DNA of 64,000 bases from Bacillus sp. V3-13 (GCF_002860165.1 NZ_PGUZ01000023.1:62001-126000); one strand, 5' to 3'; shown: positions 36,199 through 45,983, counted from the first letter of the stretch. Notes: generated from the letters alone by a model not told the origin. Translations and numbers: made by a program.

Positions 36199-36960
36199 AT
36201 GACACAGATTTCAACAAGCGATGAACAAATATGGAATAAATGGGTCCAATATCGCGACGCCCAGGCCGGGAATCTATTAGTCAAGAAATATATTCCGCTC
36301 GTAAGTTATCATGTGCAGAGAATTGCGGTCGGTCTTCCTAAAAGCGTTTCAAGGGATGATTTACGAAGTCTTGGAATGATTGGATTATATGATGCGCTGG
36401 AAAAATTCGACCCGGATCGGGAACTTAAATTCGATACATACGCTTCTTTTCGGATTCGCGGCGCGATTCTCGACGGATTGCGCAAAGAGGACTGGCTGCC
36501 GAGAAGCACCAGGGATAAAGCAAAGAAAATTGAAGCTGCCACCGAAATGTTGGAGCAAAGATATATGAGAAATGTGACAGTAGCGGAAATCGCTGCCGAA
36601 CTCGCTATAACTGAAGAAGAAGTTTATGCAACGATGAACGAGCATTTTTTCGCCAATGTCCTTTCAATGGATGAGCAGCCGGCCGATCAGGATGATTCTG
36701 ACAGCCAATCGTTTGTATTAAAAGACAATAAGACAGAAACTCCCGAAGAGAAAATCGTCAAGAATGAAATGATTTATGAAATGACCGAAATGATCACAAA
36801 GCTGAATGACAAAGAGCAGCTTGTCTTGAGCTTGTTTTACAAAGAAGAACTGACGCTGACCGAAATCGGCCAGGTGATGGACCTGTCGACATCGAGAATA
36901 TCACAAATCCACTCAAAAGCATTGTATAAATTGAGGCAGGCACTTGATAAAGTGCTTTAA
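36199..36960 (+). CDS. sigD: Motility sigma factor SigD (FliA family)
   Basis: 253 residues (254 in B. subtilis). Alternative sigma factor for flagellin, motAB, autolysin and chemoreceptor genes, held in check by FlgM. Region 2 has YDALEKFDPDRELKFDTYASFRIRGAILDGLR (about 61-92). Region 4 has LTEIGQVMDLSTSRISQIHSKALYKLRQAL near the end. AAGGAGG lies at 36186-36192. A terminator and an extended -10 promoter lie between cheD and this gene. Confidence 0.98.
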   Translation: MTQISTSDEQIWNKWVQYRDAQAGNLLVKKYIPLVSYHVQRIAVGLPKSVSRDDLRSLGMIGLYDALEKFDPDRELKFDTYASFRIRGAILDGLRKEDWLPRSTRDKAKKIEAATEMLEQRYMRNVTVAEIAAELAITEEEVYATMNEHFFANVLSMDEQPADQDDSDSQSFVLKDNKTETPEEKIVKNEMIYEMTEMITKLNDKEQLVLSLFYKEELTLTEIGQVMDLSTSRISQIHSKALYKLRQALDKVL

Positions 36961-36988
36961 TGATAGCAAAGTTTCCGAAAATGACTGA

Positions 36989-37054
36989 GCGATAGGAACA
37001 AGCGGTTTCTGGCTTGTTTCCGCGATAGGAACAAGCGGCTTTTTGCTTGTTTCC
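36989..37054 (+). repeat. Two tandem 33-nt hairpin-forming repeats
   Basis: Copies at 36989-37021 and 37022-37054 are identical at 30 of 33 positions. All three differences fall in or beside the hairpin loop. Each contains GGAACAAGC near its start and GCTTGTTTCC at its end, which pair as a stem with one bulge. A further GTTTCC at 36971-36976 may be a remnant. They lie directly after the sigD stop and before a small gene. No other copy was noticed in the window. Confidence 0.85.
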
Positions 37055-37093
37055 GCAAGACGCTTACGCTTTTCTGACAAGGAAGTGATAATC

Positions 37094-37402
37094 TTGAGCC
37101 TTAAATCGATCGAGATGCAGGTAGCTCTTCCGAGGACACAGGATGCTGGACGAATTCAGGAGCAGCTCCAGCAACGGGGCCAGCACCTTATTGAGCATGC
37201 CGCTGAGAGCGTCCAGAAAAACGAAGAAAAACAGCGGAAAACTGTGCAAAAGAATGAGCAAAAGGGCGAAGTGAAAATGAGCAAGGATGAATCCAAAAAG
37301 CAGGACGATGGATCAAAACAGGAAAGCAAACAGGAAAAAGAAAAAAAAGCGGCAAAAGAGCTTCATCCATATAAAGGAACCATTATTGATTACAGCGGAT
37401 AG
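37094..37402 (+). CDS. Small charged protein of unknown function after sigD
   Basis: 102 residues from TTG 37094, preceded by AAGGAAGTG (37080-37088). I do not recognise a named domain. The first 35 residues (SLKSIEMQVALPRTQDAGRI, EQLQQRGQHL) look conserved and partly helical. The middle (about 40-85) is a Lys/Glu/Gln-rich charged stretch. The end is HPYKGTIIDYSG. I have an impression that short proteins with this start and end follow sigD in other Firmicutes, but cannot confirm it. No signal peptide or membrane segment. It sits 9 bases before the swrB-like gene, so a motility link is inferred only from context. Confidence 0.75.
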   Translation: MSLKSIEMQVALPRTQDAGRIQEQLQQRGQHLIEHAAESVQKNEEKQRKTVQKNEQKGEVKMSKDESKKQDDGSKQESKQEKEKKAAKELHPYKGTIIDYSG

Positions 37403-37411
37403 AGGGATATC

Positions 37412-38026
37412 GTGACAACATTCTTTTTGTTTATTAGTTTGATTTTAAATGTGGGCACCATTTTGGCGATCATTTTACTATACTTGCGGCAAAACCGTTT
37501 TTTTGAAGCGGAAAAAAACCAGGCCAGGCTGATTCGTGAAATGGAAGAAATCATTTCTGCTTATTTGCTGGAAATGAAAGAAGAAAACGAACGGTTTATC
37601 AACAAGTTTAGCCAAAACAGCGAAACCGGCCGCTTAAGCGTTCGCGATAAAGGCTTATCGGTGTTAGAGGAAGGTTCAGGAGCGAACGAGTTAAAGCCAA
37701 ATGCGGACAATGCAGCCGGGCCGGCTGGAAGATCCTCGCGCATCGGGAAGGCGACAGCTTACCATGCCGCAAAAGCATACAAAAAAAATAGCCGTAATCA
37801 AGGAGAAGAAACAGCAGTGGCTGGTGCTGCCACGCCTCCGCCGGCTGACTCTGATCAAAACGTTGATCAGAGCCTGAATGAAACGGAGCAGGAAGAAACG
37901 CTCTTAAGCCAGATCTTCAGATTGAAGGAACAGGGGCTCGATCCCGCTGCAATTGCCAAGAAACTGCAGAAAGGCAAAACAGAAATTGAGCTTTTGCTTA
38001 AATTTAATCAAAAACAACAGGAATAA
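37412..38026 (+). CDS. swrB: SwrB-like (YlxL) membrane-anchored motility protein, DUF6115 type
   Basis: 204 residues, start GTG 37412 after AGAGGG. An N-terminal membrane helix (about 3-24, FFLFISLILNVGTILAIILL) is followed by a basic/charged helix. A poorly conserved middle (about 70-160) comes next. The C-terminal helix-turn segment LRLKEQGLDPAAIAKKLQKG is seen in SwrB/DUF6115 proteins as I remember them. B. subtilis SwrB lies between sigD and rpsB and promotes FliPQR assembly and the swarming state. Assignment rests mainly on synteny and the anchor-plus-tail layout. Confidence 0.75.
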   Translation: MTTFFLFISLILNVGTILAIILLYLRQNRFFEAEKNQARLIREMEEIISAYLLEMKEENERFINKFSQNSETGRLSVRDKGLSVLEEGSGANELKPNADNAAGPAGRSSRIGKATAYHAAKAYKKNSRNQGEETAVAGAATPPPADSDQNVDQSLNETEQEETLLSQIFRLKEQGLDPAAIAKKLQKGKTEIELLLKFNQKQQE

Positions 38027-38027
38027 C

Positions 38028-38056
38028 TTGATTGTGAATTAGACATATGCTATATT
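38028..38056 (+). promoter_or_regulatory. Candidate sigma-A promoter for rpsB
   Basis: TTGATT (38028-38033), a 17-nt spacer and TATATT (38051-38056) preceded by TGC, an extended -10. It starts right after the swrB stop and gives an rpsB leader of roughly 110 nt. Confidence 0.65.
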
Positions 38057-38100
38057 ATGACATGGTGTTAATACACACGTCCTGCTGATTTATGCTGCTG

Positions 38101-38120
38101 GTGCTGCCAAAAGGCAGTGC
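38101..38120 (+). other. Hairpin in the rpsB leader
   Basis: GTGCTGCC (38101-38108) pairs with GGCAGTGC (38113-38120) around AAAA, including two G-U pairs. It is in the 5' leader of the S2 gene. An autoregulatory role for S2 is possible but unproven here. Confidence 0.5.
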
Positions 38121-38133
38121 GGTATAAAGATGA

Positions 38134-38877
<744 letters not shown>

Positions 38878-38887
38878 TGTGAATTTT

Positions 38888-38927
38888 AAAAGGTGATAAT
38901 AGGGAGCACCCTTTATCACCTTTTTTT
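38888..38927 (+). terminator. Rho-independent terminator between rpsB and tsf
   Basis: AAAAGGTGATA (38888-38898) pairs with TATCACCTTTT, with an inner AGGG/CCCT stem, followed by a run of seven T. Full transcription of tsf from the rpsB promoter would require read-through. Confidence 0.92.
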
Positions 38928-38982
38928 AAAGATTATCCACCAAATCTTTTACATAACATACATTCAAGGAGGAATTATCATT

Positions 38983-39864
38983 ATGGCTATTACTGCTCAA
39001 ATGGTAAAAGAATTACGTGAAAAAACCGGCGCAGGCATGATGGACTGCAAAAAAGCGCTTCAGGAAACTGACGGCAACATGGAAAAAGCAATTGACTACC
39101 TTCGTGAAAAAGGAATCGCGAAAGCTGCGAAAAAATCGGACCGGATTGCTGCTGAAGGGATCACTTACATCGTTGCTGAAGGAAATGACGCGGTAATCCT
39201 TGAAGTGAACTCTGAAACAGACTTTGTTGCGAAAAATGAAGGCTTCCAGGTTCTTGTTAAGGAACTTGCTGACCATCTTTTAAAGAACAAGCCGGCATCC
39301 GTTGAAGAAGCACTGGCGCAAACAATGGAAAATGGTGCAACAGTTGAGGCGCATATTAATGCCGCAATCGCAAAAATCGGTGAGAAACTATCCCTGCGCC
39401 GCTTTGCAGTAAAAACAAAGACAGATAGCGATGCTTTTGGTGCATACTTGCATGCGGGCGGCCGCATTGGCGTATTAACCGTTCTTGAAGGAACAAGCGA
39501 AGAACAAGCAGCGAAGGATGTTGCCATGCATATCGCTGCCCTTAACCCAAAATACGTTTCTCGTCAAGATGTGTCTCAGGAAGAAGTTGAGCACGAGCGC
39601 CAGGTATTGACTCAGCAGGCATTGAATGAAGGCAAGCCTGAAAATATTGTTGCGAAAATGGTTGAAGGGCGCCTTTCAAAATATTTTGAGGATATTTGCC
39701 TCCTTGATCAGCCTTTTGTTAAAAATCCGGATCAAAAAGTTCGCCAGTTTGTTGAATCAAAAGGCGCAACTGTTCGTGAATTTGTCCGTTACGAAGTTGG
39801 TGAAGGATTAGAAAAGCGCGAAGAGAATTTTGCAGAAGAAGTCATGAACCAGATAAAAAAATAA
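38983..39864 (+). CDS. tsf: Elongation factor Ts
   Basis: 293 residues, same as in B. subtilis. Nucleotide exchange factor for EF-Tu. The UBA-like N-terminus reads [20 protein letters not shown] and the EF-Tu contact motif SETDFVAKN is at about 77-85. The start is ATG 38983, 9 nt after AAGGAGG (38967-38973); the frame stays open upstream but across the terminator, so earlier starts are rejected. Confidence 0.98.
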   Translation: MAITAQMVKELREKTGAGMMDCKKALQETDGNMEKAIDYLREKGIAKAAKKSDRIAAEGITYIVAEGNDAVILEVNSETDFVAKNEGFQVLVKELADHLLKNKPASVEEALAQTMENGATVEAHINAAIAKIGEKLSLRRFAVKTKTDSDAFGAYLHAGGRIGVLTVLEGTSEEQAAKDVAMHIAALNPKYVSRQDVSQEEVEHERQVLTQQALNEGKPENIVAKMVEGRLSKYFEDICLLDQPFVKNPDQKVRQFVESKGATVREFVRYEVGEGLEKREENFAEEVMNQIKK

Positions 39865-39960
39865 TAAATAGAACGACCGCAAATGAAGTTTTCGATCTAC
39901 CTGAAATAGCATGCGAAGCCGTGCAGAATCTAGGTTCGAAATCGGTAATTTTTCCAATTT

Positions 39961-39988
39961 CAGGGGACACTATGTGTTCCCTGTTTTT
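39961..39988 (+). terminator. Rho-independent terminator after tsf
   Basis: CAGGGGACAC (39961-39970) pairs with GTGTTCCCTG (39974-39983), with one G-U pair and loop TAT, then TTTTT. It lies within the 195-nt tsf-pyrH gap; no convincing pyrH promoter was seen in the remainder. Confidence 0.85.
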
Positions 39989-40059
39989 CAAGGAACGGAG
40001 CGTTCATTTTCCTGGGAAAATCAAGCATAAACAGCTTTAATTACATAATGGAGGTTCTT

Positions 40060-40782
40060 ATGGGCAGCCCTAAATATAAACGCGTTGTTTTAAAATTAAG
40101 TGGTGAAGCTTTAGCCGGAGAACAGGGCTTTGGCATTAATCCAGCCGTCATCAAATCAATCGCCGAACAGGTAAAAGAGCTGGCTGAGCTCAACGTCGAA
40201 GTAGCAGTCGTCGTTGGCGGTGGCAACATATGGCGTGGCAAAATCGGCAGTGAAATGGGGATGGACCGGGCAACAGCTGATTACATGGGCATGCTTGCGA
40301 CGGTGATGAACTCATTGGCGCTGCAAGACAGCCTTGAGCAAGCCGGAGTAGCAACACGCGTCCAAACTTCAATCGAAATGCGCCAGGTAGCTGAGCCGTA
40401 TATCCGCAGGCGAGCCATTCGCCATTTAGAAAAAAAACGGGTGGTTATTTTTGCAGCCGGAACAGGGAATCCTTACTTCTCGACCGATACAACAGCCGCC
40501 TTGCGTGCCGCGGAAATTGAAGCAGACGTCATTTTAATGGCGAAAAATAACGTGGACGGCGTTTATTCGGCAGACCCTCGGGTAGACAAAGATGCTAAGA
40601 AATACGATGTATTATCCTATCTTGATGTCATCAAGGAAGGACTGGCGGTTATGGACTCAACAGCCTCTTCATTGTGCATGGATAACAATATTCCATTAAT
40701 TGTATTTTCAATTATGGAACAAGGAAATATAAAACGAGCCGTAATGGGTGAAACCATCGGTACAGTAGTCAGGGGGAAATAA
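40060..40782 (+). CDS. pyrH: UMP kinase
   Basis: 240 residues. Converts UMP to UDP in pyrimidine nucleotide synthesis; member of the amino acid kinase fold. Motifs [31 protein letters not shown] and [20 protein letters not shown] are clear. GGAGG (40050-40054) supports ATG 40060 and not the in-frame ATG at 40048, which precedes that site. frr follows 2 bases after the stop. Confidence 0.98.
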   Translation: MGSPKYKRVVLKLSGEALAGEQGFGINPAVIKSIAEQVKELAELNVEVAVVVGGGNIWRGKIGSEMGMDRATADYMGMLATVMNSLALQDSLEQAGVATRVQTSIEMRQVAEPYIRRRAIRHLEKKRVVIFAAGTGNPYFSTDTTAALRAAEIEADVILMAKNNVDGVYSADPRVDKDAKKYDVLSYLDVIKEGLAVMDSTASSLCMDNNIPLIVFSIMEQGNIKRAVMGETIGTVVRGK

Positions 40783-40784
40783 TC

Positions 40785-41342
40785 ATGCCAAAACAGCTTC
40801 TTTCCAATACTAAAGAAAAAATGACAAAAGCGATTCAGGCCTACACACGTGAACTGGCAAGCATCCGTGCAGGCAGAGCAAACGCATCCTTATTGGACAA
40901 AATTACTGTCGATTATTATGGCGCACCTACACCGGTAAACCAGCTCGCAGGAATTAGCGTGCCCGAAGCGCGTTTGCTTGTTATTCAGCCTTACGATAAA
41001 TCCGTATTGGGCGAAATTGAGAAAGCCATCCAAAAGTCCGATCTTGGCCTCAATCCAACAAGTGATGGCTCGGTGATTCGAATTTCGATTCCACAGCTGA
41101 CGGAAGAACGGCGCAAGGAGCTTGTAAAGCTTGTCAAAAAAGAATCGGAAGAAGCAAAAGTGGCGGTCCGCAATATTCGCCGTGATGCAAATGACGATCT
41201 TAAAAAGCTTGAGAAAAATGGCGATATCACAGAAGATGACCTGAGAGGTTATGGTGATGATATCCAGAAGCTAACAGACGAGTACATCAGCAAGATCGAC
41301 CAGATTACAAAAGATAAAGAGAAAGAAATAATGGAAGTATAA
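40785..41342 (+). CDS. frr: Ribosome recycling factor
   Basis: 185 residues, the universal RRF length. It splits post-termination ribosomes together with EF-G. Motifs [18 protein letters not shown] and the C-terminal [13 protein letters not shown] are typical. It overlaps pyrH's operon: the ribosome site AGGGGG is in the last codons of pyrH. A terminator follows. Confidence 0.98.
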   Translation: MPKQLLSNTKEKMTKAIQAYTRELASIRAGRANASLLDKITVDYYGAPTPVNQLAGISVPEARLLVIQPYDKSVLGEIEKAIQKSDLGLNPTSDGSVIRISIPQLTEERRKELVKLVKKESEEAKVAVRNIRRDANDDLKKLEKNGDITEDDLRGYGDDIQKLTDEYISKIDQITKDKEKEIMEV

Positions 41343-41426
41343 TGATCATTGGATTTCCAATTTCATTTATTCTATTCGTTATGCCGTTCTAATTCTCGGT
41401 TAGCCAGCAGGCGGGATATATTTTAT

Positions 41427-41450
41427 AACCCTCTATTTTAGAGGGTTTTT
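41427..41450 (+). terminator. Rho-independent terminator after frr
   Basis: AACCCTCTA (41427-41435) and TAGAGGGTT (41439-41447) form a perfect 9-bp stem with a T-tract of five. It closes the pyrH-frr unit. Confidence 0.88.
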
Positions 41451-41575
41451 ATGTTTTGGGTCTATCATTTCGTTAAGACTGGTTCCTGCATACCAGTTGG
41501 CATGCACTTTTTAAAATATTCTTAATTGTCATATGCGAACATATTCTTTTTAATAGAGATATCTTTACCCTTTTT

Positions 41576-41584
41576 TGGTATGAT
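41576..41584 (+). promoter_or_regulatory. Candidate extended -10 promoter for uppS
   Basis: TGG followed by TATGAT (41579-41584) in the 346-nt frr-uppS gap. The -35 is not recognisable. Transcription would begin about 100 nt before the uppS ATG. Apart from the terminator, this element and a palindrome at 41623, I see nothing else in the gap. Confidence 0.45.
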
Positions 41585-41622
41585 AAGAGCATGTGGAAAA
41601 GAGGCTATCCGAAAAAGGTCGA

Positions 41623-41638
41623 AAAGCAAGCTTGCTTT
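41623..41638 (+). repeat. 16-bp perfect palindrome in the uppS leader
   Basis: AAAGCAAGCTTGCTTT reads the same on both strands. It is about 40 bases downstream of the candidate -10 element and 51 bases before uppS, a position suitable for a repressor or an mRNA fold. Confidence 0.5.
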
Positions 41639-41688
41639 CAGCAATCTTTATTCGGAGATTGATTACCCGTTTTGGAGGAACTGTAGTT

Positions 41689-42465
41689 ATGTTAAAAAAA
41701 CTTAAGCTCTGGAGGAACTCCGCGCCTTCTTCCAATCTCGAGGAGCGCATAAAGAAGGTTAAACAGCAAAAAGTTCCTTCCCACATCGCGATCATTATGG
41801 ATGGTAATGGAAGATGGGCGAAAAAGAGAGCTTTGCCGAGAGTGGCCGGACATCATGAAGGGATGAAGGTTGTCCGGAAGATCACGAGACTGGCAAGCGA
41901 GCTGGGAGTAAAAACCCTTACCGTGTACGCTTTTTCAACTGAAAACTGGAAGAGGCCGAAAACGGAAGTAGACTATATCATGAGCCTGCCCGACAAATTT
42001 TTGGATACCTTTTTACCGGAGCTTGTTTCCGAAAATGTCCAGGTGAAAATGATGGGCTATAAGCAGAACTTGCCAGCCCACACCCTTAACGCACTTGAAA
42101 GAGCGATTGAAGAAACAAAGGACAATACAGGCCTCAGTTTGAATTTTGCCCTTAATTACGGCAGCAGGGCTGAAATTATTGAAGCGGTTAAGGATGTCTT
42201 AAAGGAATGCAAACGTGGTATAATGGATGAAAATGACATTAATGAGGAAACCTTTTCCGCTTATTTAATGTCTAAAAATATCGAAGACCCTGATCTTCTT
42301 ATTCGTACAAGCGGTGAAATCCGTTTAAGCAACTTTATGCTCTGGCAGCTGGCCTACACCGAATTTTGGTTCACGGACGTCCTCTGGCCGGATTTTAACG
42401 AAGAGCATTTAGTCGAAGCAATCGAAGTATTTCAAAGCCGCCAGCGCAGGTTTGGCGGTATATAG
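41689..42465 (+). CDS. uppS: Undecaprenyl diphosphate synthase (isoprenyl transferase)
   Basis: 258 residues (260 in B. subtilis). Makes the C55 lipid carrier for peptidoglycan and teichoic acids. The catalytic aspartate is D38 in IAIIMDGNGRWAKKR. The C-terminal SGEIRLSNFMLWQLAYTEF and WPDF motifs are present. The start is ATG 41689 after GGAGG (41674-41678); the frame is open about 32 codons further upstream but that part crosses the leader. Confidence 0.97.
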   Translation: MLKKLKLWRNSAPSSNLEERIKKVKQQKVPSHIAIIMDGNGRWAKKRALPRVAGHHEGMKVVRKITRLASELGVKTLTVYAFSTENWKRPKTEVDYIMSLPDKFLDTFLPELVSENVQVKMMGYKQNLPAHTLNALERAIEETKDNTGLSLNFALNYGSRAEIIEAVKDVLKECKRGIMDENDINEETFSAYLMSKNIEDPDLLIRTSGEIRLSNFMLWQLAYTEFWFTDVLWPDFNEEHLVEAIEVFQSRQRRFGGI

Positions 42466-42556
42466 AACCGAAACTCGAAACGTTGGGCCTTTAAGGTTTA
42501 AGCGAAGTGTCGGAAAAAGGGCCATTAAACTCGCTGTTTCATGCATTGACTCGGTT

Positions 42557-42586
42557 TTCACAGCAAATGGCAAAACTTGATATACA
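42557..42586 (+). promoter_or_regulatory. Candidate promoter for cdsA
   Basis: TTCACA (42557-42562), an 18-nt spacer and TATACA (42581-42586) preceded by TGA. It lies in the 172-nt uppS-cdsA gap. Confidence 0.45.
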
Positions 42587-42637
42587 TCGTAAAATTTAGC
42601 GGGTCGCGAGAGATTGATAAAGGTGTTGAAAAATTAG

Positions 42638-43429
42638 ATGAAGCAAAGAATTATAACAGCGGTAATAGCATTGGTGATATTTTTGCCAATCGTCCTCTAC
42701 GGGGGCGCTCCTTTTTTATTGATGGTTTACCTTTTGGCAACCATTGCCCTGTATGAATTGCTAAGAATGCGGCATCTTAAGCTGCTGTCCGTTCCAGGAA
42801 TTATATCTCTTATATTACTGTGGATTTTCCTGCTCCCAAGCGAATACCAAAATCTGATCGAAGATCTTGACTATACTAAAGTAGAGTTGGCTTTGATTGC
42901 GGTTTTATTGTTCTTGACTTATACTGTAGCCACTAAAAATCGGTTTACTTTTGACGATGTTGCTTTTTCAACAATGGCTATTTTATACATCGGGATCGGT
43001 TTCTATTACTTTCTCGAAACAAGGGATGCCGGAATTGAATTTGTATTCTACTCCCTGCTGATTGTTTGGGCGACCGATTCGGGTGCATATTTTATTGGAA
43101 GAGCAATGGGGAAAAATAGGCTTTGGCCGGAAATCAGCCCGAATAAAACTGTTGAAGGCTTTGTCGGCGGAATTATCTGTGCCGTGGCCGTTGCGATCAT
43201 TTTCTCCATGTTTACGGAAAAGGTGGATGCGCCGCTTTTCGAGCTGATTATCATTACGGTTCTAATATCGATTTTTGGACAAATTGGCGATCTCGTCGAA
43301 TCTGCGTTAAAGCGCCATTATAATGTTAAAGATTCCGGGAGCCTTCTTCCCGGGCATGGAGGCATTCTCGACAGGTTCGACAGCCTGCTGTTTGTATGGC
43401 CTTTGATCCATTTTTTTCAGTTGATATAG
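42638..43429 (+). CDS. cdsA: Phosphatidate cytidylyltransferase (CDP-diglyceride synthase)
   Basis: 263 residues with about seven to eight membrane helices. Activates phosphatidic acid to CDP-diacylglycerol for all phospholipids. The C-terminal signature SALKRHYNVKDSGSLLPGHG, then GILDRFDSLLF, is diagnostic. SGAYFIGRAMGKNRLWPEIS precedes it. AAAGGTG lies about 11 nt before the ATG. Confidence 0.97.
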   Translation: MKQRIITAVIALVIFLPIVLYGGAPFLLMVYLLATIALYELLRMRHLKLLSVPGIISLILLWIFLLPSEYQNLIEDLDYTKVELALIAVLLFLTYTVATKNRFTFDDVAFSTMAILYIGIGFYYFLETRDAGIEFVFYSLLIVWATDSGAYFIGRAMGKNRLWPEISPNKTVEGFVGGIICAVAVAIIFSMFTEKVDAPLFELIIITVLISIFGQIGDLVESALKRHYNVKDSGSLLPGHGGILDRFDSLLFVWPLIHFFQLI

Positions 43430-43476
43430 AGTGCAAAAGTATAAATGCAGTTTTTGTTGACTTAGGAGTGAGCTAA

Positions 43477-44619
43477 ATGAAGAATATCAGTCTTTTGGGG
43501 GCAACCGGATCGATTGGCACCCAGACTTTGGATATTATAAGACAGCACCCGGGCGAGTTTAAGCTGGTCGCCCTTGCAGTCGGGAGAAATTTGGAGCTGG
43601 CGAGGAAAATTGTCTCCGAATTTAAGCCTGAATTTGTTGCGGTCCAGGACAAATCAGCGGCGGACACATTGAAAGCTGAATATCCCCGCATTCAGTTTGG
43701 ATTTTCTGAAGAGGGTCTAATTGAAGCCGCAGTTTTTGCAAAATCTGATATTCTTGTCAATGCTGTCCTTGGAAGTGTCGGGCTTGCCCCAACGTTAGCG
43801 GCAATCGAAGCGAAAAAAACAATCGCCATCGCCAACAAAGAAACGCTTGTAACAGCTGGACACATCGTTATGGAGGCCGCGAAACGCAATCAAGTCTCAT
43901 TGCTGCCGGTTGATAGCGAACATTCGGCCATTTTCCAGGCACTTCAGGGCGAAAAGGACAAAAATATTGCGAAATTAATCTTGACGGCTTCCGGAGGCAG
44001 CTTCCGCGATCGCTCAAGAGCAGACCTGGAAAAGGTAACGGTGGAGGAAGCCTTGAACCATCCGAACTGGTCGATGGGGGCGAAAATTACGATTGACTCA
44101 GCGACGATGATGAACAAAGGGCTTGAGGTGATTGAGGCGCACTGGCTTTTCTCGATGCCGTTTGAAAAGATTGATGTCTTATTACATAAAGAAAGCATCA
44201 TCCATTCAATGGTGGAATTTCATGACAGCAGCATGATCGCTCAACTCGGCACACCTGATATGCGGGTCCCGATTCAATATGCGCTGGCATACCCGGACAG
44301 GCTTCCTCTTCAAAGTGCGAACCGCCTTAATCTTGCAGAAATCGGCAAACTTCATTTCTCCGAAATGGATTTTGAACGGTTTCGCTGTTTACATTATGCT
44401 TACGAGGCAGGAAAGGCCGGAGGGACGCTGCCCGCAGTTTTAAATGCAGCCAATGAAGCGGCTGTAGCTGCATTTTTGGATGGGAAAATCACGTTCCTGC
44501 AAATCGAAGACTTAATAGAAAAAGCGATCAGCGTTCATAAAAATAACGCTAACCCCGATCTTGAAACGATTGAAGAAGCAGATAAAGAAGCGAGAAGATT
44601 AGTCGAATCATTAGTATAA
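43477..44619 (+). CDS. dxr: 1-deoxy-D-xylulose 5-phosphate reductoisomerase
   Basis: 380 residues. First committed step of the MEP isoprenoid pathway, which supplies the substrate of UppS nearby. NADPH site [15 protein letters not shown] at 5-19; substrate/metal region [13 protein letters not shown] and [35 protein letters not shown] follows. AGGAGTGAG precedes the ATG. It fits between cdsA and rseP as in B. subtilis. Confidence 0.98.
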   Translation: MKNISLLGATGSIGTQTLDIIRQHPGEFKLVALAVGRNLELARKIVSEFKPEFVAVQDKSAADTLKAEYPRIQFGFSEEGLIEAAVFAKSDILVNAVLGSVGLAPTLAAIEAKKTIAIANKETLVTAGHIVMEAAKRNQVSLLPVDSEHSAIFQALQGEKDKNIAKLILTASGGSFRDRSRADLEKVTVEEALNHPNWSMGAKITIDSATMMNKGLEVIEAHWLFSMPFEKIDVLLHKESIIHSMVEFHDSSMIAQLGTPDMRVPIQYALAYPDRLPLQSANRLNLAEIGKLHFSEMDFERFRCLHYAYEAGKAGGTLPAVLNAANEAAVAAFLDGKITFLQIEDLIEKAISVHKNNANPDLETIEEADKEARRLVESLV

Positions 44620-44723
44620 TATTAATAGGTTTTTGTTTTGAAAACAATCATGTACGTTAAAAGGTTAATTTCATCATAGGTCAATAGCTTGAAAAAACTC
44701 ACACGATAAAAGGTGGTTAAACT

Positions 44724-45983
44724 TTGAGTACAGTTATCGCATTTATTGTCATTTTTGGCGCCCTCGTCTTTTTCCACGAGTTAGGCCATTTCGTTTTTGC
44801 GAAGCGGGCCGGAATTCTTTGCCGCGAGTTTGCGATCGGTTTCGGTCCGAAAGTTTTCTCCCATAAAAAAGGAGAAACGACATACACGATCCGCCTGTTG
44901 CCAATCGGCGGGTTCGTCCGCATGGCAGGTGAAGACCCGGAAATGGTCGAAATTAAGCCTGGATACCGGATCGGCCTTCTTTTCGATCAAAACGAAAAAG
45001 TGACGAAAATCATTTTAAACAACAAAGAAAAATATCCGGAAGCAAGAGTCATTGAAGTGGAACACGCCGATATCGAGCATGACCTTGTCATAAAAGGCTA
45101 CGCAGATGATGAAGAGGAGCAGCTGCAATCATTTTTAATCAACCGTGATGCGGTGTTAGTCGAAGATGGAGTTGAAACGCAAATTGCCCCGTATAACCGG
45201 CAATTCGCTTCTAAAACGCTTGGACAACGAACGATGGCCATCTTTGCCGGCCCGATGATGAATTTTGTTCTTGCCTTCTTCATTTTTCTCATTTTAGCGC
45301 TTATTCAAGGTATTCCTTCCAATGAACCAGCGCTTGGAAAACTGGCGCCGGATGGAGCGGCAGGGGCTGCGGGCTTGCAGGAAGGCGATGCAATCCAAAG
45401 TATTGATGGGGCAGAAATCTCCAGCTGGTCTGATGTTGTTGAGATTATTCGCCAAAATCCCGGCAACGAGCTTGAATTCGTGGTCGTCCGGAATGGGGAA
45501 ACAATGGAAATACCGGTAACGCCGGAAGCGCAAAAGGTAGAAGAAGAAACGATCGGCATTATCGGCGTTTACAGCCCGGTCGAAAAATCGCCGCTTAAAG
45601 CTTTTTCCTATGGCTTTGAACAAACATATTTCTGGACAAAAGAAATTTTTGTCCTGTTAGGAAAACTGGTGACTGGCCAATTTTCAATCGATATGCTGTC
45701 GGGGCCGGTCGGGATTTATGTATCGACCGATACGGTTGCGCAATCCGGGATCTTTTATTTAATGCGATGGGCAGCGATTTTAAGCATTAACCTCGGCATC
45801 ATGAACCTGCTGCCAATCCCGGCGTTGGACGGGGGAAGGCTGATGTTTTTCGCGGTTGAGGCAGTAAGAGGAAAGCCGATTGACCGTCAAAAAGAAGGAA
45901 TGGTCCATTTTATTGGCTTTGCCTTATTGATGCTGCTCATGCTTGTTGTGACATGGAATGATATTCAACGCTTTTTCTTATAA
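44724..45983 (+). CDS. rseP: Site-2 intramembrane zinc protease RseP/RasP
   Basis: 419 residues, start TTG 44724 after AAAGGTGG. Active site HELGH at 18-22 in the first membrane helix and a second zinc-ligand motif NLLPIPALDGGRL near 364-376. One PDZ domain is at about 190-275 (DGAAGAAGLQEGDAIQSIDG). In B. subtilis RasP cleaves anti-sigma factor RsiW and signal-peptide remnants. The 104-nt gap before it contains TTGTTTT-G-AAAACAA (44633-44647), a small palindrome. Confidence 0.96.
   Translation: MSTVIAFIVIFGALVFFHELGHFVFAKRAGILCREFAIGFGPKVFSHKKGETTYTIRLLPIGGFVRMAGEDPEMVEIKPGYRIGLLFDQNEKVTKIILNNKEKYPEARVIEVEHADIEHDLVIKGYADDEEEQLQSFLINRDAVLVEDGVETQIAPYNRQFASKTLGQRTMAIFAGPMMNFVLAFFIFLILALIQGIPSNEPALGKLAPDGAAGAAGLQEGDAIQSIDGAEISSWSDVVEIIRQNPGNELEFVVVRNGETMEIPVTPEAQKVEEETIGIIGVYSPVEKSPLKAFSYGFEQTYFWTKEIFVLLGKLVTGQFSIDMLSGPVGIYVSTDTVAQSGIFYLMRWAAILSINLGIMNLLPIPALDGGRLMFFAVEAVRGKPIDRQKEGMVHFIGFALLMLLMLVVTWNDIQRFFL

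Noticed and set aside
36961-37093. CRISPR mini-array after sigD
   Set aside because: The two 33-nt units are directly adjacent with no spacer between them, and there are no cas genes; they are hairpin repeats.
37043-37093. Start of the small post-sigD gene at 37043
   Set aside because: That start falls inside the second hairpin repeat and has no ribosome site; TTG 37094 with AAGGAAGTG is better placed.
41593-41688. N-terminal extension of UppS by 32 residues
   Set aside because: The frame is open upstream but a good GGAGG site precedes ATG 41689, the extension covers a palindromic leader, and UppS homologues start at the shorter position.
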